Counted from the first letter of the stretch, positions 48,918 through 56,880 are shown. The stretch is DNA of 64,000 nucleotides from Pelagomonas calceolata (GCA_918797485.1 CAKKNE010000001.1:4402001-4466000), one strand, 5' to 3'. Made by a program: numbers and translations. Notes: generated by a model from the sequence alone, not told the origin.

Positions 48918-51031
48918 ATGCAAAAAATCCGCCGCGACCGCCGACCGCCAAAACGCGCGCAGGTCTTCTTCGACATGTCCATCGGCGGCCAGCCGGCGGG
49001 GCGCATCGAGATGACGCTCCGCGCGGACGTCGTCCCGAAGACGGCCGAGAACTTCCGCTGCCTCTGCACGGGCGAGAAGGGTGCCGCGGCCGCGTCCCTC
49101 TTTTCTCAAACAACTCCGTGGCGCAATGGATAGCGTATCAGACTTCGAATCTGGGGGTTGCGGGTTCGAGTCCCGTCGGAGTTGTTTCGCCGATCGCGCG
49201 GCGGCCGTTCAGTATCCGTGGCCGAGTTGGTCTTTCATCTATGATGAACCATGAAGGCGTTGGATTTAAGCCCCAATCTCTTCGGAGGCGTGGGTTCGAA
49301 CCCCACCGGATGCACACATGAACGCCGTCGACGCGACACCGGACGGACTGGAAAATCTGAAGGTCGCGGGTTCGACTCCCGCATCGGTCTCTCCGCGGAT
49401 TGGACTTTGTGCAAGATAGTGTGGCCGAGTGGTTAAGGCGGTAGACTTGAAATCTACTCCCGTAAGGGTCGCAGGATCGATTCTCACAAAATCGATGCGC
49501 GTTCGAACCCTGTCACTATCGCGCACGTTGATGATGTGGCCGAGTGGTCTAAGCTCCTGTGAGCGACCAGAGGCGCTGGTTTTAGGCACCAGTCTTCGGG
49601 CGTGGGTTCGAACCCCACCATCATCACGACAAGTCCTTTCCGCACATTTGTATCCGTGGCCGAGTTGGTCTAAGGCGTTGGATTTAAGCCCCAATCTCTT
49701 CGGAGGCGTGGGTTCGAACCCCACCGGATGCATTTGGACCGATTGGCGCAACGGTAGCGCGTCAGATTCCAGTCCTGAAGGTTACGCGTTCGAATCGCGT
49801 ATCGGTCATAGAGCGCGTGTCGACGGTACGTTCCTACGCAGGCACGGGCCGCTCGGGCAAGCCGCTCTACTTCAAGGGCTCCACCTTCCACCGCGTCATC
49901 ACGGACTTCATGTGCCAGGGCGGCGACTTCACGCGCGGCAACGGTGCCGCGGCCGCGTCCTATGCATATTTGGGGGTGTAGCTCAGTGGCAGAGCGTCCG
50001 CTTTGCATGCGGAAAGCCCAGGGTTCAAACCCCTGCTCCTCCACACACACACAACTCCGTGGCGCAATGGATAGCGTATCAGACTTCGAATCTGGGGGTT
50101 GCGGGTTCGAGTCCCGTCGGAGTTGTTGCTGCTCGACGGCGCGGAGGTGGAGCCTCGCACGCCGAGACCGGGCCGGTCACGCGCGCACGCGCAGGCACGG
50201 GCGGCGAGTCCATCTACGGCGAGAAGTTCGCCGACGAGAACTTCCAGCTCCGCCACACGGGCCCCGGCGTGCTCTCGATGGCCAACGCCGGCCCGGGCAC
50301 GAACGGCTCCCAGTACCGCGGCCGCGTCCTTTCATTCAACTCCGTGGCGCAATGGATAGCGTATCAGACTTCGAATCTGGGGGTTGCGGGTTCGAGTCCC
50401 GTCGGAGTTGTTGCTCGATAGCGTGGTGCGTCTCGACGCACCACGATCTGGACGGACTGGAAATCTGAAGGTCGCGGGTTCGACTCCCGCATCGGTCTTG
50501 CTTGCGGATTGGACTACGATAGTGTGGCCGAGTGGTTAAGGCGGTAGACTTGAAATCTACTCCCGCAAGGGTCGCAGGATCGATTCTCACAAAATCGATG
50601 CGCGTTCGAACCCTGTCACTATCGCGCACAAAGTCCTTTCTGCACATTTGTATCCGTGGCCGAGTTGGTCTTTCGTCTATGACGAGCCACGAAGGCGTTG
50701 GATTTAAGCCCCAATCTCTCCGGAGGCGTGGGTTCGAACCCCACCGGATGCATTTGATACATTTGACCGATGGGCGCCACGGTGGCGCGTCAGACTCCAG
50801 TCCGATGTCAGATTCCAGTCCTCCGAGAGAGCATACAAGGGCAATGTCGACGGTACAATCACACGCAGGTTCTTCCTCTGCACGGTCAAGACCGACTGGC
50901 TCGACGGCAAGCACGTCGTCTTCGGCTCCGTGACCAAGGGCATGGACGTCGTCAAGAAGATCGAGGCCGTCGGCTCGGGGTCCGGCGCGACGGCCAAGCC
51001 GGTCGTCATCACCGACTGCGGCCAGCTCTAA
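48918..51031 (+). CDS. cyclophilin (peptidyl-prolyl isomerase) with tRNA-bearing introns
   Basis: Exons 48918-49080, 49842-49943, 50195-50312, 50869-51031 (546 bases, 181 residues). Joined, they read as a cyclophilin A-type domain: [35 protein letters not shown], then [22 protein letters not shown] (catalytic Arg in [12 protein letters not shown]), [53 protein letters not shown], ending VVITDCGQL. All active-site residues are present. The three introns (761, 251 and 556 bases) start GTGCCGCGGCCGCGTCC, the same, and GTACCGCGGCCGCGTCC, and end in CGCAG; each carries tRNA genes on the coding strand. Confidence 0.93.
49112..49184 (+). tRNA. tRNA-Arg(TCG), copy 1, in cyclophilin intron 1
   Basis: Complete cloverleaf of 73 bases. 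Acceptor AACTCCG pairs with CGGAGTT, anticodon loop CTTCGAA gives TCG, T-loop TTCGAGT. No intron. Identical to the copies at 50053 and 50338. Confidence 0.93.
49212..49314 (+). tRNA. tRNA-Leu(TAA) with 20-base D-loop insertion, copy 1
   Basis: Acceptor GTATCCG/CGGATGC, anticodon TAA in loop TTTAAGC, long variable arm, T-loop TTCGAAC. Compared with the copy at 49650, 20 bases (49234-49253) are inserted in the D-loop. With flanks they fold as TGGT/ACCA (4 bp) with 3-nt bulges CTT and TGA and an inner TCAT/ATGA hairpin. Cutting between bulge bases 2 and 3 restores the intronless sequence exactly. Confidence 0.88.
49344..49390 (+). tRNA. tRNA-Trp-like 3' half, copy 1 (no adjoining 5' half)
   Basis: From the anticodon stem 3' strand (TCTGA) through variable loop, T-arm (GCGGG/CCCGC) and acceptor strand ATCGGTC, ending 49389. 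Preceded by CGGACTGG (49344-49351), complementary to the anticodon region of the tRNA-Trp 5' pieces. A 5' half directly upstream is absent. Confidence 0.6.
49415..49521 (+). tRNA. tRNA-Ser(TGA) with 26-base T-loop insertion, copy 1
   Basis: Acceptor GATAGTG/CACTATC, anticodon loop CTTGAAA, variable arm CCC-GTAA-GGG. Between T-stem base 53 and T-loop base 54, 26 bases are inserted. They form CGCA/TGCG (4 bp) with 3-nt bulges GGA and CGT and an inner 6-bp hairpin TCGATT/AATCGA: an exact bulge-helix-bulge. Removal gives a normal T-arm GCAGG-TTCGAAC-CCTGT. Confidence 0.9.
49530..49626 (+). tRNA. tRNA-Leu(TAG) with 19-20-base D-arm insertion
   Basis: Acceptor GATGATG/CATCATC, anticodon loop TTTAGGC (TAG), T-loop TTCGAAC. 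The D-arm holds an insertion that folds as TGGTC/GACCA (5 bp) with 3-nt bulges TAA and GAG and inner hairpin GCTC-CTGT-GAGC. Single copy; no intronless relative in the window, so the exact ends are uncertain by one base. Confidence 0.85.
49650..49732 (+). tRNA. tRNA-Leu(TAA) without insertion
   Basis: 83 bases, same body as the copies at 49212 and 50650 but with the D-loop joined directly (GGTCTAAGGCG). Serves as the reference for the insertion boundaries. Confidence 0.93.
49737..49808 (+). tRNA. tRNA-Trp(CCA), contiguous
   Basis: 72 bases. Acceptor GACCGAT/ATCGGTC, D-stem GCGC/GCGC, anticodon CCA in loop TTCCAGT, T-stem ACGCG/CGCGT. Anticodon stem closes with an A-C mismatch at 31-39. No intron. 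Confidence 0.85.
49972..50043 (+). tRNA. tRNA-Ala(TGC), in cyclophilin intron 2
   Basis: 72 bases, acceptor GGGGGTG paired with CTCCTCC (one T-T mismatch), anticodon stem CCGC with TGC, T-loop TTCAAAC. No intron. Confidence 0.9.
50053..50125 (+). tRNA. tRNA-Arg(TCG), copy 2, in cyclophilin intron 2
   Basis: Identical over 73 bases to the copies at 49112 and 50338. Confidence 0.93.
50338..50410 (+). tRNA. tRNA-Arg(TCG), copy 3, in cyclophilin intron 3
   Basis: Identical over 73 bases to copies 1 and 2; begins 25 bases after the intron donor, much as copy 1 does in intron 1. Confidence 0.93.
50453..50498 (+). tRNA. tRNA-Trp-like 3' half, copy 2
   Basis: Starts CGGACTGG (50453-50460), then AAA and TCTGA, variable loop, T-arm GCGGG/CCCGC and acceptor ATCGGTC ending 50497. 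Its acceptor, anticodon-stem and flanking CGGACTGG are perfectly complementary to the 5' half at 50765-50804. The discriminator base would be T, unlike the A of the contiguous tRNA-Trp. A perfect 8-bp hairpin (GTGGTGCG/CGCACCAC) lies just upstream at 50423-50444. Confidence 0.6.
50518..50624 (+). tRNA. tRNA-Ser(TGA) with 26-base T-loop insertion, copy 2
   Basis: Same as the gene at 49415 including the identical 26-base insertion; one difference in the variable arm loop (CAA for TAA). Confidence 0.9.
50650..50752 (+). tRNA. tRNA-Leu(TAA) with D-loop insertion, copy 2
   Basis: Same layout as 49212. The insertion differs at several bases, but the changes keep the fold: the inner helix TCAT/ATGA becomes TCGT/ACGA, and TGGT/ACCA becomes TGGT/GCCA (G-U pair). 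Predicted splicing again gives GGTCTAAGGCG. Confidence 0.88.
50765..50804 (+). tRNA. tRNA-Trp 5' half (no adjoining 3' half)
   Basis: Acceptor strand GACCGAT, intact D-arm (GCGC/GCGC), anticodon-stem 5' strand TCAGA and CTCCAG to position 37, then TCCG. Downstream sequence repeats an anticodon-arm-like piece (50808-50822) instead of a 3' half. Together with 50463-50497 it would make a canonical tRNA-Trp with loop CTCCAGA. Confidence 0.6.
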
Positions 51032-51108
51032 GCGTCGTGGAGCGCGCGACGCGCACCGACTAGCTACCCTATAAGATTCGTCAAAACTTACTCACCCTTG
51101 ATCACTCG

Positions 51109-51402
51109 CTACTTGACGTTCTCCTGGACGACGATGAGCAGATACTCGGGGTCCGGCGCGACCATGATCTCGTGCTTGTTGCTTCGAATCCGGAAGAAGG
51201 CGAGCTCGTCCTGATCATCTAAAACGCGCACGACGTTCCTTGCTTTGGTGGCTAATTGTGAGAGTAGAGCGGCGTACGTTTGCGTTTCGTCGTCGTCGAG
51301 GTTCGATCTTATCGGTACGCCGTCGGCGGAGACGATGAGCACGCCCTTGACGCCGCGGTGGGACTGGATCCTCTTCAGGGTCTCCTCGACCTCGGACGAC
51401 AT
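51109..51402 (-). CDS. DYNLRB: dynein light chain, roadblock/LC7 type
   Basis: 97 residues from the ATG at 51402 ([36 protein letters not shown]), the usual family length; four codons upstream another Met (51414) is possible. The whole Roadblock/LC7 fold is present, ending [10 protein letters not shown]. It dimerises and binds dynein intermediate chain, in cytoplasmic or flagellar dynein. Confidence 0.95.
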   Translation of the reverse strand: MSSEVEETLKRIQSHRGVKGVLIVSADGVPIRSNLDDDETQTYAALLSQLATKARNVVRVLDDQDELAFFRIRSNKHEIMVAPDPEYLLIVVQENVK

Positions 51403-51414
51403 GGCGCGGTCCAA

Positions 51415-51780
51415 AGGCTGCCTGTCCGCTTACAGCTCCCGGTCCCTGGTGGTACTGGTTCCTGCCTTGCGCTTCCGAAAACTAGTTGCCCAGAGACGTT
51501 CTAAGGCAGCGGCGCTGTCCCGAGATCGATTACCCCGCAGACGCGTTTGGTTTTGCGCGGCGCTGGACTGTATAATATTAGCGTGGAGAGGTACTAGCGA
51601 GCCACGGAGGAAGCGACTTCTCGTAGCAGGACAGCTCGGACCCGCCCGGCGACGGATCCCTGCGAAAACACAGGCGCCATCGGGCTCGAGATCGTCGTCG
51701 TTGGGCTGCCCGCGCTCTTGGAGTCCGCGCGCCCGTCGCAGCAGCGCAAGAACGCGCACGGAACGCGTGTCGCCCCCTGC
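51415..51780. promoter_or_regulatory. divergent region, roadblock / PDZ protein
   Basis: 366 bases between divergent starts; no gene. Confidence 0.35.
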
Positions 51781-52653
51781 ATGGACGCGGAGGCTGCCCC
51801 GTCGCCGCGAGCACCCATGGCGGCCCTGGAGAGCACGCTCAACGCCGAGGCCGAGGACGCCGTCGTCGTCAAGCCCGAGACGGCCCTGACAACGACGGAG
51901 GACGCCGCAGAAGACAATGACGCCGTCGGGCCCCTGGAAGCCTGGGGCGAGACGAAAGAACCTGAGAAGGAAGAAAAAAAGCTCCACCAGTGCGTCTTCG
52001 ACACGAATCGGAAGCTTGGGTTACATCTGAAGCGCGGCGACGACGGACGGGCCGTCGTGACGAAGGTCGACGAGGAGGGCCAGGCGGCGGCCGGTCGGCT
52101 CAAGGCGGGTTATATACTTGCGACCTTCGACGACGAACCATGTGACGAGTACGATCTCTTCCTAGAATGCTTCGCTGGTGCAAAGGAGCACCAGGCACTT
52201 ATTAGACTAGGCTTCGAGAAGGTCAAGAGTCAGAAGACCAACGAAGAGGAAGAATTGGTGGAAAATGAGTGCGAGGTCCAGGAGGCGATCGTCGAACGAG
52301 CCCCCCCGGAGAAGCGCGACATGCTCGCGCGGAAGATTAAAGATAGATTACGCATATTGGACGCCGAGGCCGACGGCGACGAAGCGGGAGACGCGGCCTT
52401 CGCGGCGTACATGGCGCGCGAGCGCCACGAGGCCGACGCAAAACTGAAATCGCTGCAGGAGGCCTGGCGCAAGGAGTCGAACGCGAAGGACCGGTCGACG
52501 AATAGGAGAGTGGCGGAGTTGAAAGCCGAGAATGATAGACTGAGGGGCTTGTATTCTTCCACTCAAGTGAAGGAGCTGCCGACGGACAAAGGTCTGGCCA
52601 AGGTCAAGGAAGCGCGGGCCGAGTTGGAGCGGCTCCGGGCGCTCCACGGCTAG
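51781..52653 (+). CDS. PDZ-like domain protein with coiled coil
   Basis: 290 residues from ATG 51781. Acidic N-terminus; a PDZ-like segment at about 72-140 (KLGLHLKRGDDGRAVVTKVDEEGQAAAGRLKAGYILATFDDEP) with the carboxylate-binding loop as LGLHL. From about 165 to the end it is charged and helical, including a long coiled coil (DAKLKSLQEAWRKESNAKDRS, RRVAELKAENDRLRGLY). No enzymatic domain. Probably a scaffold or adaptor. The frame is open upstream to 51718. Confidence 0.72.
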   Translation: MDAEAAPSPRAPMAALESTLNAEAEDAVVVKPETALTTTEDAAEDNDAVGPLEAWGETKEPEKEEKKLHQCVFDTNRKLGLHLKRGDDGRAVVTKVDEEGQAAAGRLKAGYILATFDDEPCDEYDLFLECFAGAKEHQALIRLGFEKVKSQKTNEEEELVENECEVQEAIVERAPPEKRDMLARKIKDRLRILDAEADGDEAGDAAFAAYMARERHEADAKLKSLQEAWRKESNAKDRSTNRRVAELKAENDRLRGLYSSTQVKELPTDKGLAKVKEARAELERLRALHG

Positions 52654-52713
52654 TTCTTCGCGGGTTTCACTTGATGCGTAATTCCAAGTCAAAAATTAGG
52701 TGGGGGGAGATAT

Positions 52714-54054
52714 CTACATCATGTCGTCGCCCTCCTCGTCCTCGTCGAACTCGCCCTCCTCCTCGGCCGTCGCGTCCTGGTACTGCTGGTACTCGGAGAC
52801 GAGGTCGTTCATGTTGGACTCGGCCTCGGTGAACTCCATCTCGTCCATGCCCTCGCCCGTGTACCAGTGGAGGAACGCCTTGCGGCGGAACATGGCCGTG
52901 AACTGCTCGGCGACGCGCTTCCACGTCTCCTGGACGGCCGTCGTGTTGCCGATGAACGTCGTCGCCATCTTGAGGCCCTTGGGCGGGATGTCGCAGATGG
53001 CCGACTTGACGTTGTTCGGGATCCACTCGACGAAGTACGACGAGTTCTTGTTGACGACGTTGAGCATCTGCTCGTCGACCTCCTTCGTGGACATGCGGCC
53101 GCGGAAGAGGCACGAGCACGTGAGGTAGCGGCCGTGGCGCGGGTCGGCGGCGCACATCATGTTCTTGGCGTCGAACTGCTGCTGCGTGAGCTCCGGCACC
53201 GTGAGCGCGCGGTACTGCTGCGAGCCGCGCGACGTGAGCGGCGCGAAGCCGACCATGAAGAAGTGGAGCCGGGGGAACGGGACCATGTTGACCGCGAGCT
53301 TGCGGAGGTCGCAGTTGAGCTGGCCCGGGAAGCGGAGCGAGCACGTCGTGCCGCAGACCGCCGCCGCGATGAGGTGGTTTAGGTCACCGTACGTCGGCGT
53401 CGTGAGCTTGAGCGTGCGGAAGCAGATGTCGTAGAGCGCCTCGTTGTCGAGCGTGAAGCACTGGTCCGAGTTCTCGACGAGCTGGTGCACCGAGAGCGTC
53501 GCGTTGTAGGGCTCGACGACCGTGTCCGACACCTTGGGCGACGGGATCACGGAGTACGTCGACATGACGCGGTCGGGGTACTCCTCGCGGATCTTGGAGA
53601 TGAGGAGCGTGCCCATGCCGGCGCCCGTGCCGCCGCCCATGGAGTGGACGAGCTGGAAGCCCTGGAGGCAGTCGCAGGACTCGGCCTCCTTGCGCACGAC
53701 GTCGAGGACGGAGTCGATGAGCTCCGCGCCTTCCGTGTAGTGGCCCTTGGCCCAGTTGTTGCCCGCGCCCGTCTGGCCGAAGACGAAGTTGTCCGGGCGG
53801 AAGAGCTGGCCGAAGGGGCCCGCGCGGACGGAGTCCATGGTGCCGGGCTCGAGGTCCATGAGGATGGCGCGCGGCACGTAGCGGCCGCCCGTCGCCTCGT
53901 TGTAGTAGACGTTGATGCGCTCGAGCTGGAGGTCCGAGTCGCCGTGGTACGTGCCCGTCGGGTCGACGCCGTGCTCGTCGGAGATGACCTCCCAGAACTT
54001 GGCGCCGATCTGGTTGCCGCACTGGCCGCCCTGGATGTGGACGATCTCGCGCAT
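52714..54054 (-). CDS. TUBB: beta-tubulin
   Basis: 446 residues, nearly identical to other beta-tubulins. [21 protein letters not shown] at the start (MREI autoregulatory motif), the GTP-binding GGGTGAGMG, and an acidic tail ending EDEEGDDMM. Intronless. Assembles with alpha-tubulin into microtubules. Confidence 0.98.
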   Translation of the reverse strand: MREIVHIQGGQCGNQIGAKFWEVISDEHGVDPTGTYHGDSDLQLERINVYYNEATGGRYVPRAILMDLEPGTMDSVRAGPFGQLFRPDNFVFGQTGAGNNWAKGHYTEGAELIDSVLDVVRKEAESCDCLQGFQLVHSMGGGTGAGMGTLLISKIREEYPDRVMSTYSVIPSPKVSDTVVEPYNATLSVHQLVENSDQCFTLDNEALYDICFRTLKLTTPTYGDLNHLIAAAVCGTTCSLRFPGQLNCDLRKLAVNMVPFPRLHFFMVGFAPLTSRGSQQYRALTVPELTQQQFDAKNMMCAADPRHGRYLTCSCLFRGRMSTKEVDEQMLNVVNKNSSYFVEWIPNNVKSAICDIPPKGLKMATTFIGNTTAVQETWKRVAEQFTAMFRRKAFLHWYTGEGMDEMEFTEAESNMNDLVSEYQQYQDATAEEEGEFDEDEEGDDMM

Positions 54055-54640
54055 GGTTGCTAGAGTAGTTGTTGTTGCTGAAACCTGCGGGAGAGGCGGC
54101 GTGATTCCCTGTGCTCGCGGGCGCTTCTAAATCCCTGGAAGCGAATTATTTGGTGGGCAGCCCGCCGCGGCGGCGCCGCGCAACGGCGCCGCGCCGCGCG
54201 CGAGCGGCGGTCGGCTCTGTGACGGCGCGCGCGCTGCGTTTGCGCAAAATAAAGGCGGGCGCAGGCGCAAACGCGATGCTAATATGCGTTTGGCAGTTTT
54301 CAAAAGGCACAGCTTCGTGCGGGCTGCCCGGGCAGCCCTTCGCTTCCGGCTTGTGTGTGCGAGGGGTCAGAGGCGTGACGGGCGGATACGTTGGTTGTGA
54401 GCTTCGAAAAACCCGCACGTACTCCTGAATCGAGCAATGTGGCCCGAAATCACGCTGATTCACAGGCGTGACTACCGCGCATCTGCTCGAAAAGAAGCTT
54501 CTGACCTTGTCGCACCACTGCGCCCCATCTATAACCTCAAAAGCGCTCAGCCGGCAGCCCAGGAGCAGCACCAAGTAAGGAGTGGCTGATAAAGCGCGCA
54601 GGAACGGAGCCGGGCGCCCAAAGCTAACACAAAACGAACC
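54055..54640. promoter_or_regulatory. divergent region, beta-tubulin / membrane protein
   Basis: 586 bases; no gene. Contains a very GC-rich block of alternating GCGCC units (54160-54230). Confidence 0.35.
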
Positions 54641-55942
54641 ATGCAGTCCCCCGCCGGCACCAACGCGCCCGAGGCCGACCTCGCGGAAGTCGAGATGCAC
54701 AAGGCGACCATCGACGCGGCCAACAACGCGAGCGACCCGCGCGCCGCGCAGCTTTCGATGGAGGCGAAGACCATCCAGGGCCAGCTCTACAAATTGAAAC
54801 CGTGGACCTACGCGCAGCTCGCATTACTCGGGCTCATCCTTTTGTTGTTCTTGACGTGGCACTGGCAGCTCGTGCTCGTCGTGCTGGCTCTACTCATTCC
54901 GACGCTAGGGAAGCTGCTCCTGTGGTGGCAGAAAAATCCAGAGAGATGTCCTCTAGATCACGTCCTGTCGAGCTACTGCCTCGGGCTGTTCGTGCTCGCG
55001 GTGCCGGCCATGGCGACGGCCCTGATCGCGTTCGTCCTCGCGTTCTGGATCTTGGTCATCATATTTTTCTCGTTGCCGCTACCCGAGGCGTTATCATTAC
55101 TCCTCGTCTTCCTGGGCTGCTGGGGCGTCTTCTGCTTGATCGAAGATTTGTGGCACGTATCAGCCCTCCGGAGGCAGAATAGAAGGAGGGCGCACCACCA
55201 CCGCGGCCCGACGGCTCAGCGAAAAGCGGGGGCAGCCTACGCCGCGGCTACCGCGGTAGGCTACGCGACGGCGCAGTGCGTCGCATTGACGTGCATCGTC
55301 ACGGCGTTCATGGACGGCCACTCGGCCTTCGAGCTCCACGACGAGCGACGCCACTCCAAGTACGGGACCATCACGCCGAACGAAGGATTCTTTTTGTTCG
55401 TGCTAGCGCTGATCTTCACGTGGTACTGGCTGCCCCTGCGGTTGATGTGCAGCCACCTGCTCGCGTTGGAAGTGGCGCGGAACGACGCCGCGGCGCAGCA
55501 GGCCGGCAACGCCCAACCGCCGGCGTGCTGCTCCTGCGACGATGTTTGTCCGGCGACGGCTGCGGGCCAGATGTGCGGCCACCGATGTTCTGGATTTTGG
55601 ACGGTCATCGCCTGGCCGCTCACGTTACGGACGCTGCACATGACGTCATTTCTATATATTACTATATGGCTGTTGGGCGTGAGCTTCTGGCTCTGGCTCG
55701 CCGTCGTGGTCGTGGCCGGCGCGCTACTCATGTACGGCGCGTGGCGGCGCGTCCTGTACGTCGAGGACACGATCGACCCGAACGCGCGCGAGGCGGCGGG
55801 GCTGCGGGAGCTCTATGGGTTTTCCCTGCTCGCGGGCGACGCCGAAGAGGCCGCCGTCGCGCCGCCCGCCGCGACCCTCGCGCCGCCCGTGGTGGCGGCG
55901 GAGCCCTATATTGCGGCGGAGCCGACGGTCGCCGTCGTCTAG
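54641..55942 (+). CDS. multipass membrane protein, unknown
   Basis: 433 residues with about eight hydrophobic spans: residues about 57-72 and 76-92 (LALLGLILLLFLTW, LVLVVLALLIPTLG), 107-130, 132-150, 155-170, one near 205-225, one near 255-275 (GFFLFVLALIFTWYWLPL), and two near 335-370 (FLYITIWLLGVSFWLWLAVVVVAGALL). A Cys-rich loop (CCSCDDVCPATAAGQMCGHRC) lies between spans at about 300-320 and may bind metal. N- and C-termini are hydrophilic. No family recognised. Confidence 0.75.
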   Translation: MQSPAGTNAPEADLAEVEMHKATIDAANNASDPRAAQLSMEAKTIQGQLYKLKPWTYAQLALLGLILLLFLTWHWQLVLVVLALLIPTLGKLLLWWQKNPERCPLDHVLSSYCLGLFVLAVPAMATALIAFVLAFWILVIIFFSLPLPEALSLLLVFLGCWGVFCLIEDLWHVSALRRQNRRRAHHHRGPTAQRKAGAAYAAATAVGYATAQCVALTCIVTAFMDGHSAFELHDERRHSKYGTITPNEGFFLFVLALIFTWYWLPLRLMCSHLLALEVARNDAAAQQAGNAQPPACCSCDDVCPATAAGQMCGHRCSGFWTVIAWPLTLRTLHMTSFLYITIWLLGVSFWLWLAVVVVAGALLMYGAWRRVLYVEDTIDPNAREAAGLRELYGFSLLAGDAEEAAVAPPAATLAPPVVAAEPYIAAEPTVAVV

Positions 55943-56031
55943 GCCCCTCCCAGACGCCATCGCCGCGAGGCGCTATTTTTTTCTCCCCCCAAAGTACGTA
56001 CTAATAATTCGCCAACAAACTCCTACGCACC

Positions 56032-56880
56032 CTAGTTGAAGTTCAGGATCCGGCCGAACTTCTCCCCGTCGAGCGACGCGCCGCCGACGAGGCACCCGTC
56101 GATGTCCGGCATGGACATGAGCTCGTCGACGGAGTCCGGCGTGACCGACCCGCCGTACTGGATGCGCACGGCGTCGGCCGTCGCCTGATCGTACATGGAC
56201 GCGAGCTTGGCCCTCAAAAACTTGTGGACCTTTTGCGCGGTTTCGGAGGGGCACACGAGGCCCGTGCCGATGGCCCAGACGGGCTCATACGCAATAATCA
56301 TGGTCTTGACGTCCGCCGCCGACACGCCCGCTAAATCCTTGGCGAGCTGGATCGCGCAGACGGACTCGCACAAGTTGGCGTCGAACTCTTCCTTCGTCTC
56401 GCCGATGCATAGGACGGGGATCATGCCCCCTTCAATGATCTTTAATACTTTCTTGTTGATCGCGGCATCATTATCTTTGAAGAGGGTTCTACGTTCCGAA
56501 TGGCCCGCGAGGACGTACTTGACGCCGAGAGACTTAACCATCGACGCGCTGACGGCACCGGTGTAGGCGCCCTTATCTTCAAAAAAGATGGACTGGCTTC
56601 CTAAGTTTAATTTGGTGTCCTTGATGATCTCTCCGACGGGGCCGATGAACGGGTACGGGGGAAAGACGATGCCCTCGGCGGCGCTCGAGCCGGCGGCGGC
56701 CGCGACGCTCTTCGCCAGCTCGCGCGCGTCGTCTAGGCTCGTGGGATTCATCTTCCAGTTGCCGCCCGTGATCGGCTGCCTGGCTGCCAGTGCCGTCGAC
56801 GGCCGGACGGGCGCCGCGGGTGCCACCAAGGCGCTCGCCGGCATCAGGGCCAGGGACGCGATAACTGCTGCAGTTTTCAT
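56032..56880 (-). CDS. TPI: triosephosphate isomerase, plastid-targeted
   Basis: 282 residues. The first 35 are a bipartite plastid signal: signal peptide MKTAAVIASLALMPASA, then LVAPAAPVRPSTALAAR. The mature enzyme starts QPITGGNWKMN with catalytic Lys43, then YVLAGHSERR with the electrophilic His, and YEPVWAIGTG with the base Glu; the phosphate loop near the C-terminus (YGGSV) is present. It interconverts DHAP and glyceraldehyde-3-phosphate in the Calvin cycle or plastid glycolysis. Confidence 0.96.
   Translation of the reverse strand: MKTAAVIASLALMPASALVAPAAPVRPSTALAARQPITGGNWKMNPTSLDDARELAKSVAAAAGSSAAEGIVFPPYPFIGPVGEIIKDTKLNLGSQSIFFEDKGAYTGAVSASMVKSLGVKYVLAGHSERRTLFKDNDAAINKKVLKIIEGGMIPVLCIGETKEEFDANLCESVCAIQLAKDLAGVSAADVKTMIIAYEPVWAIGTGLVCPSETAQKVHKFLRAKLASMYDQATADAVRIQYGGSVTPDSVDELMSMPDIDGCLVGGASLDGEKFGRILNFN

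Noticed and set aside
49344-49430. A permuted tRNA using GGATTGGACT (49397-49406) as the 5' half of the tRNA-Trp-like 3' half.
   Set aside because: Only the acceptor strand would pair, through several G-U pairs, and no D-arm or anticodon strand follows before tRNA-Ser begins.
49429-50421. A 330-codon frame running through the tRNA arrays.
   Set aside because: It reads through structured tRNA genes and cyclophilin exons in the wrong frame; the spliced cyclophilin model accounts for the exons.
48503-51073. TTACCCTATA-like words after several genes as a transcription terminator.
   Set aside because: Only three or four occurrences, varied context, and they could be chance in this window.
53485-54063. 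A 192-codon frame opposite beta-tubulin.
   Set aside because: Antisense shadow of a highly conserved gene.
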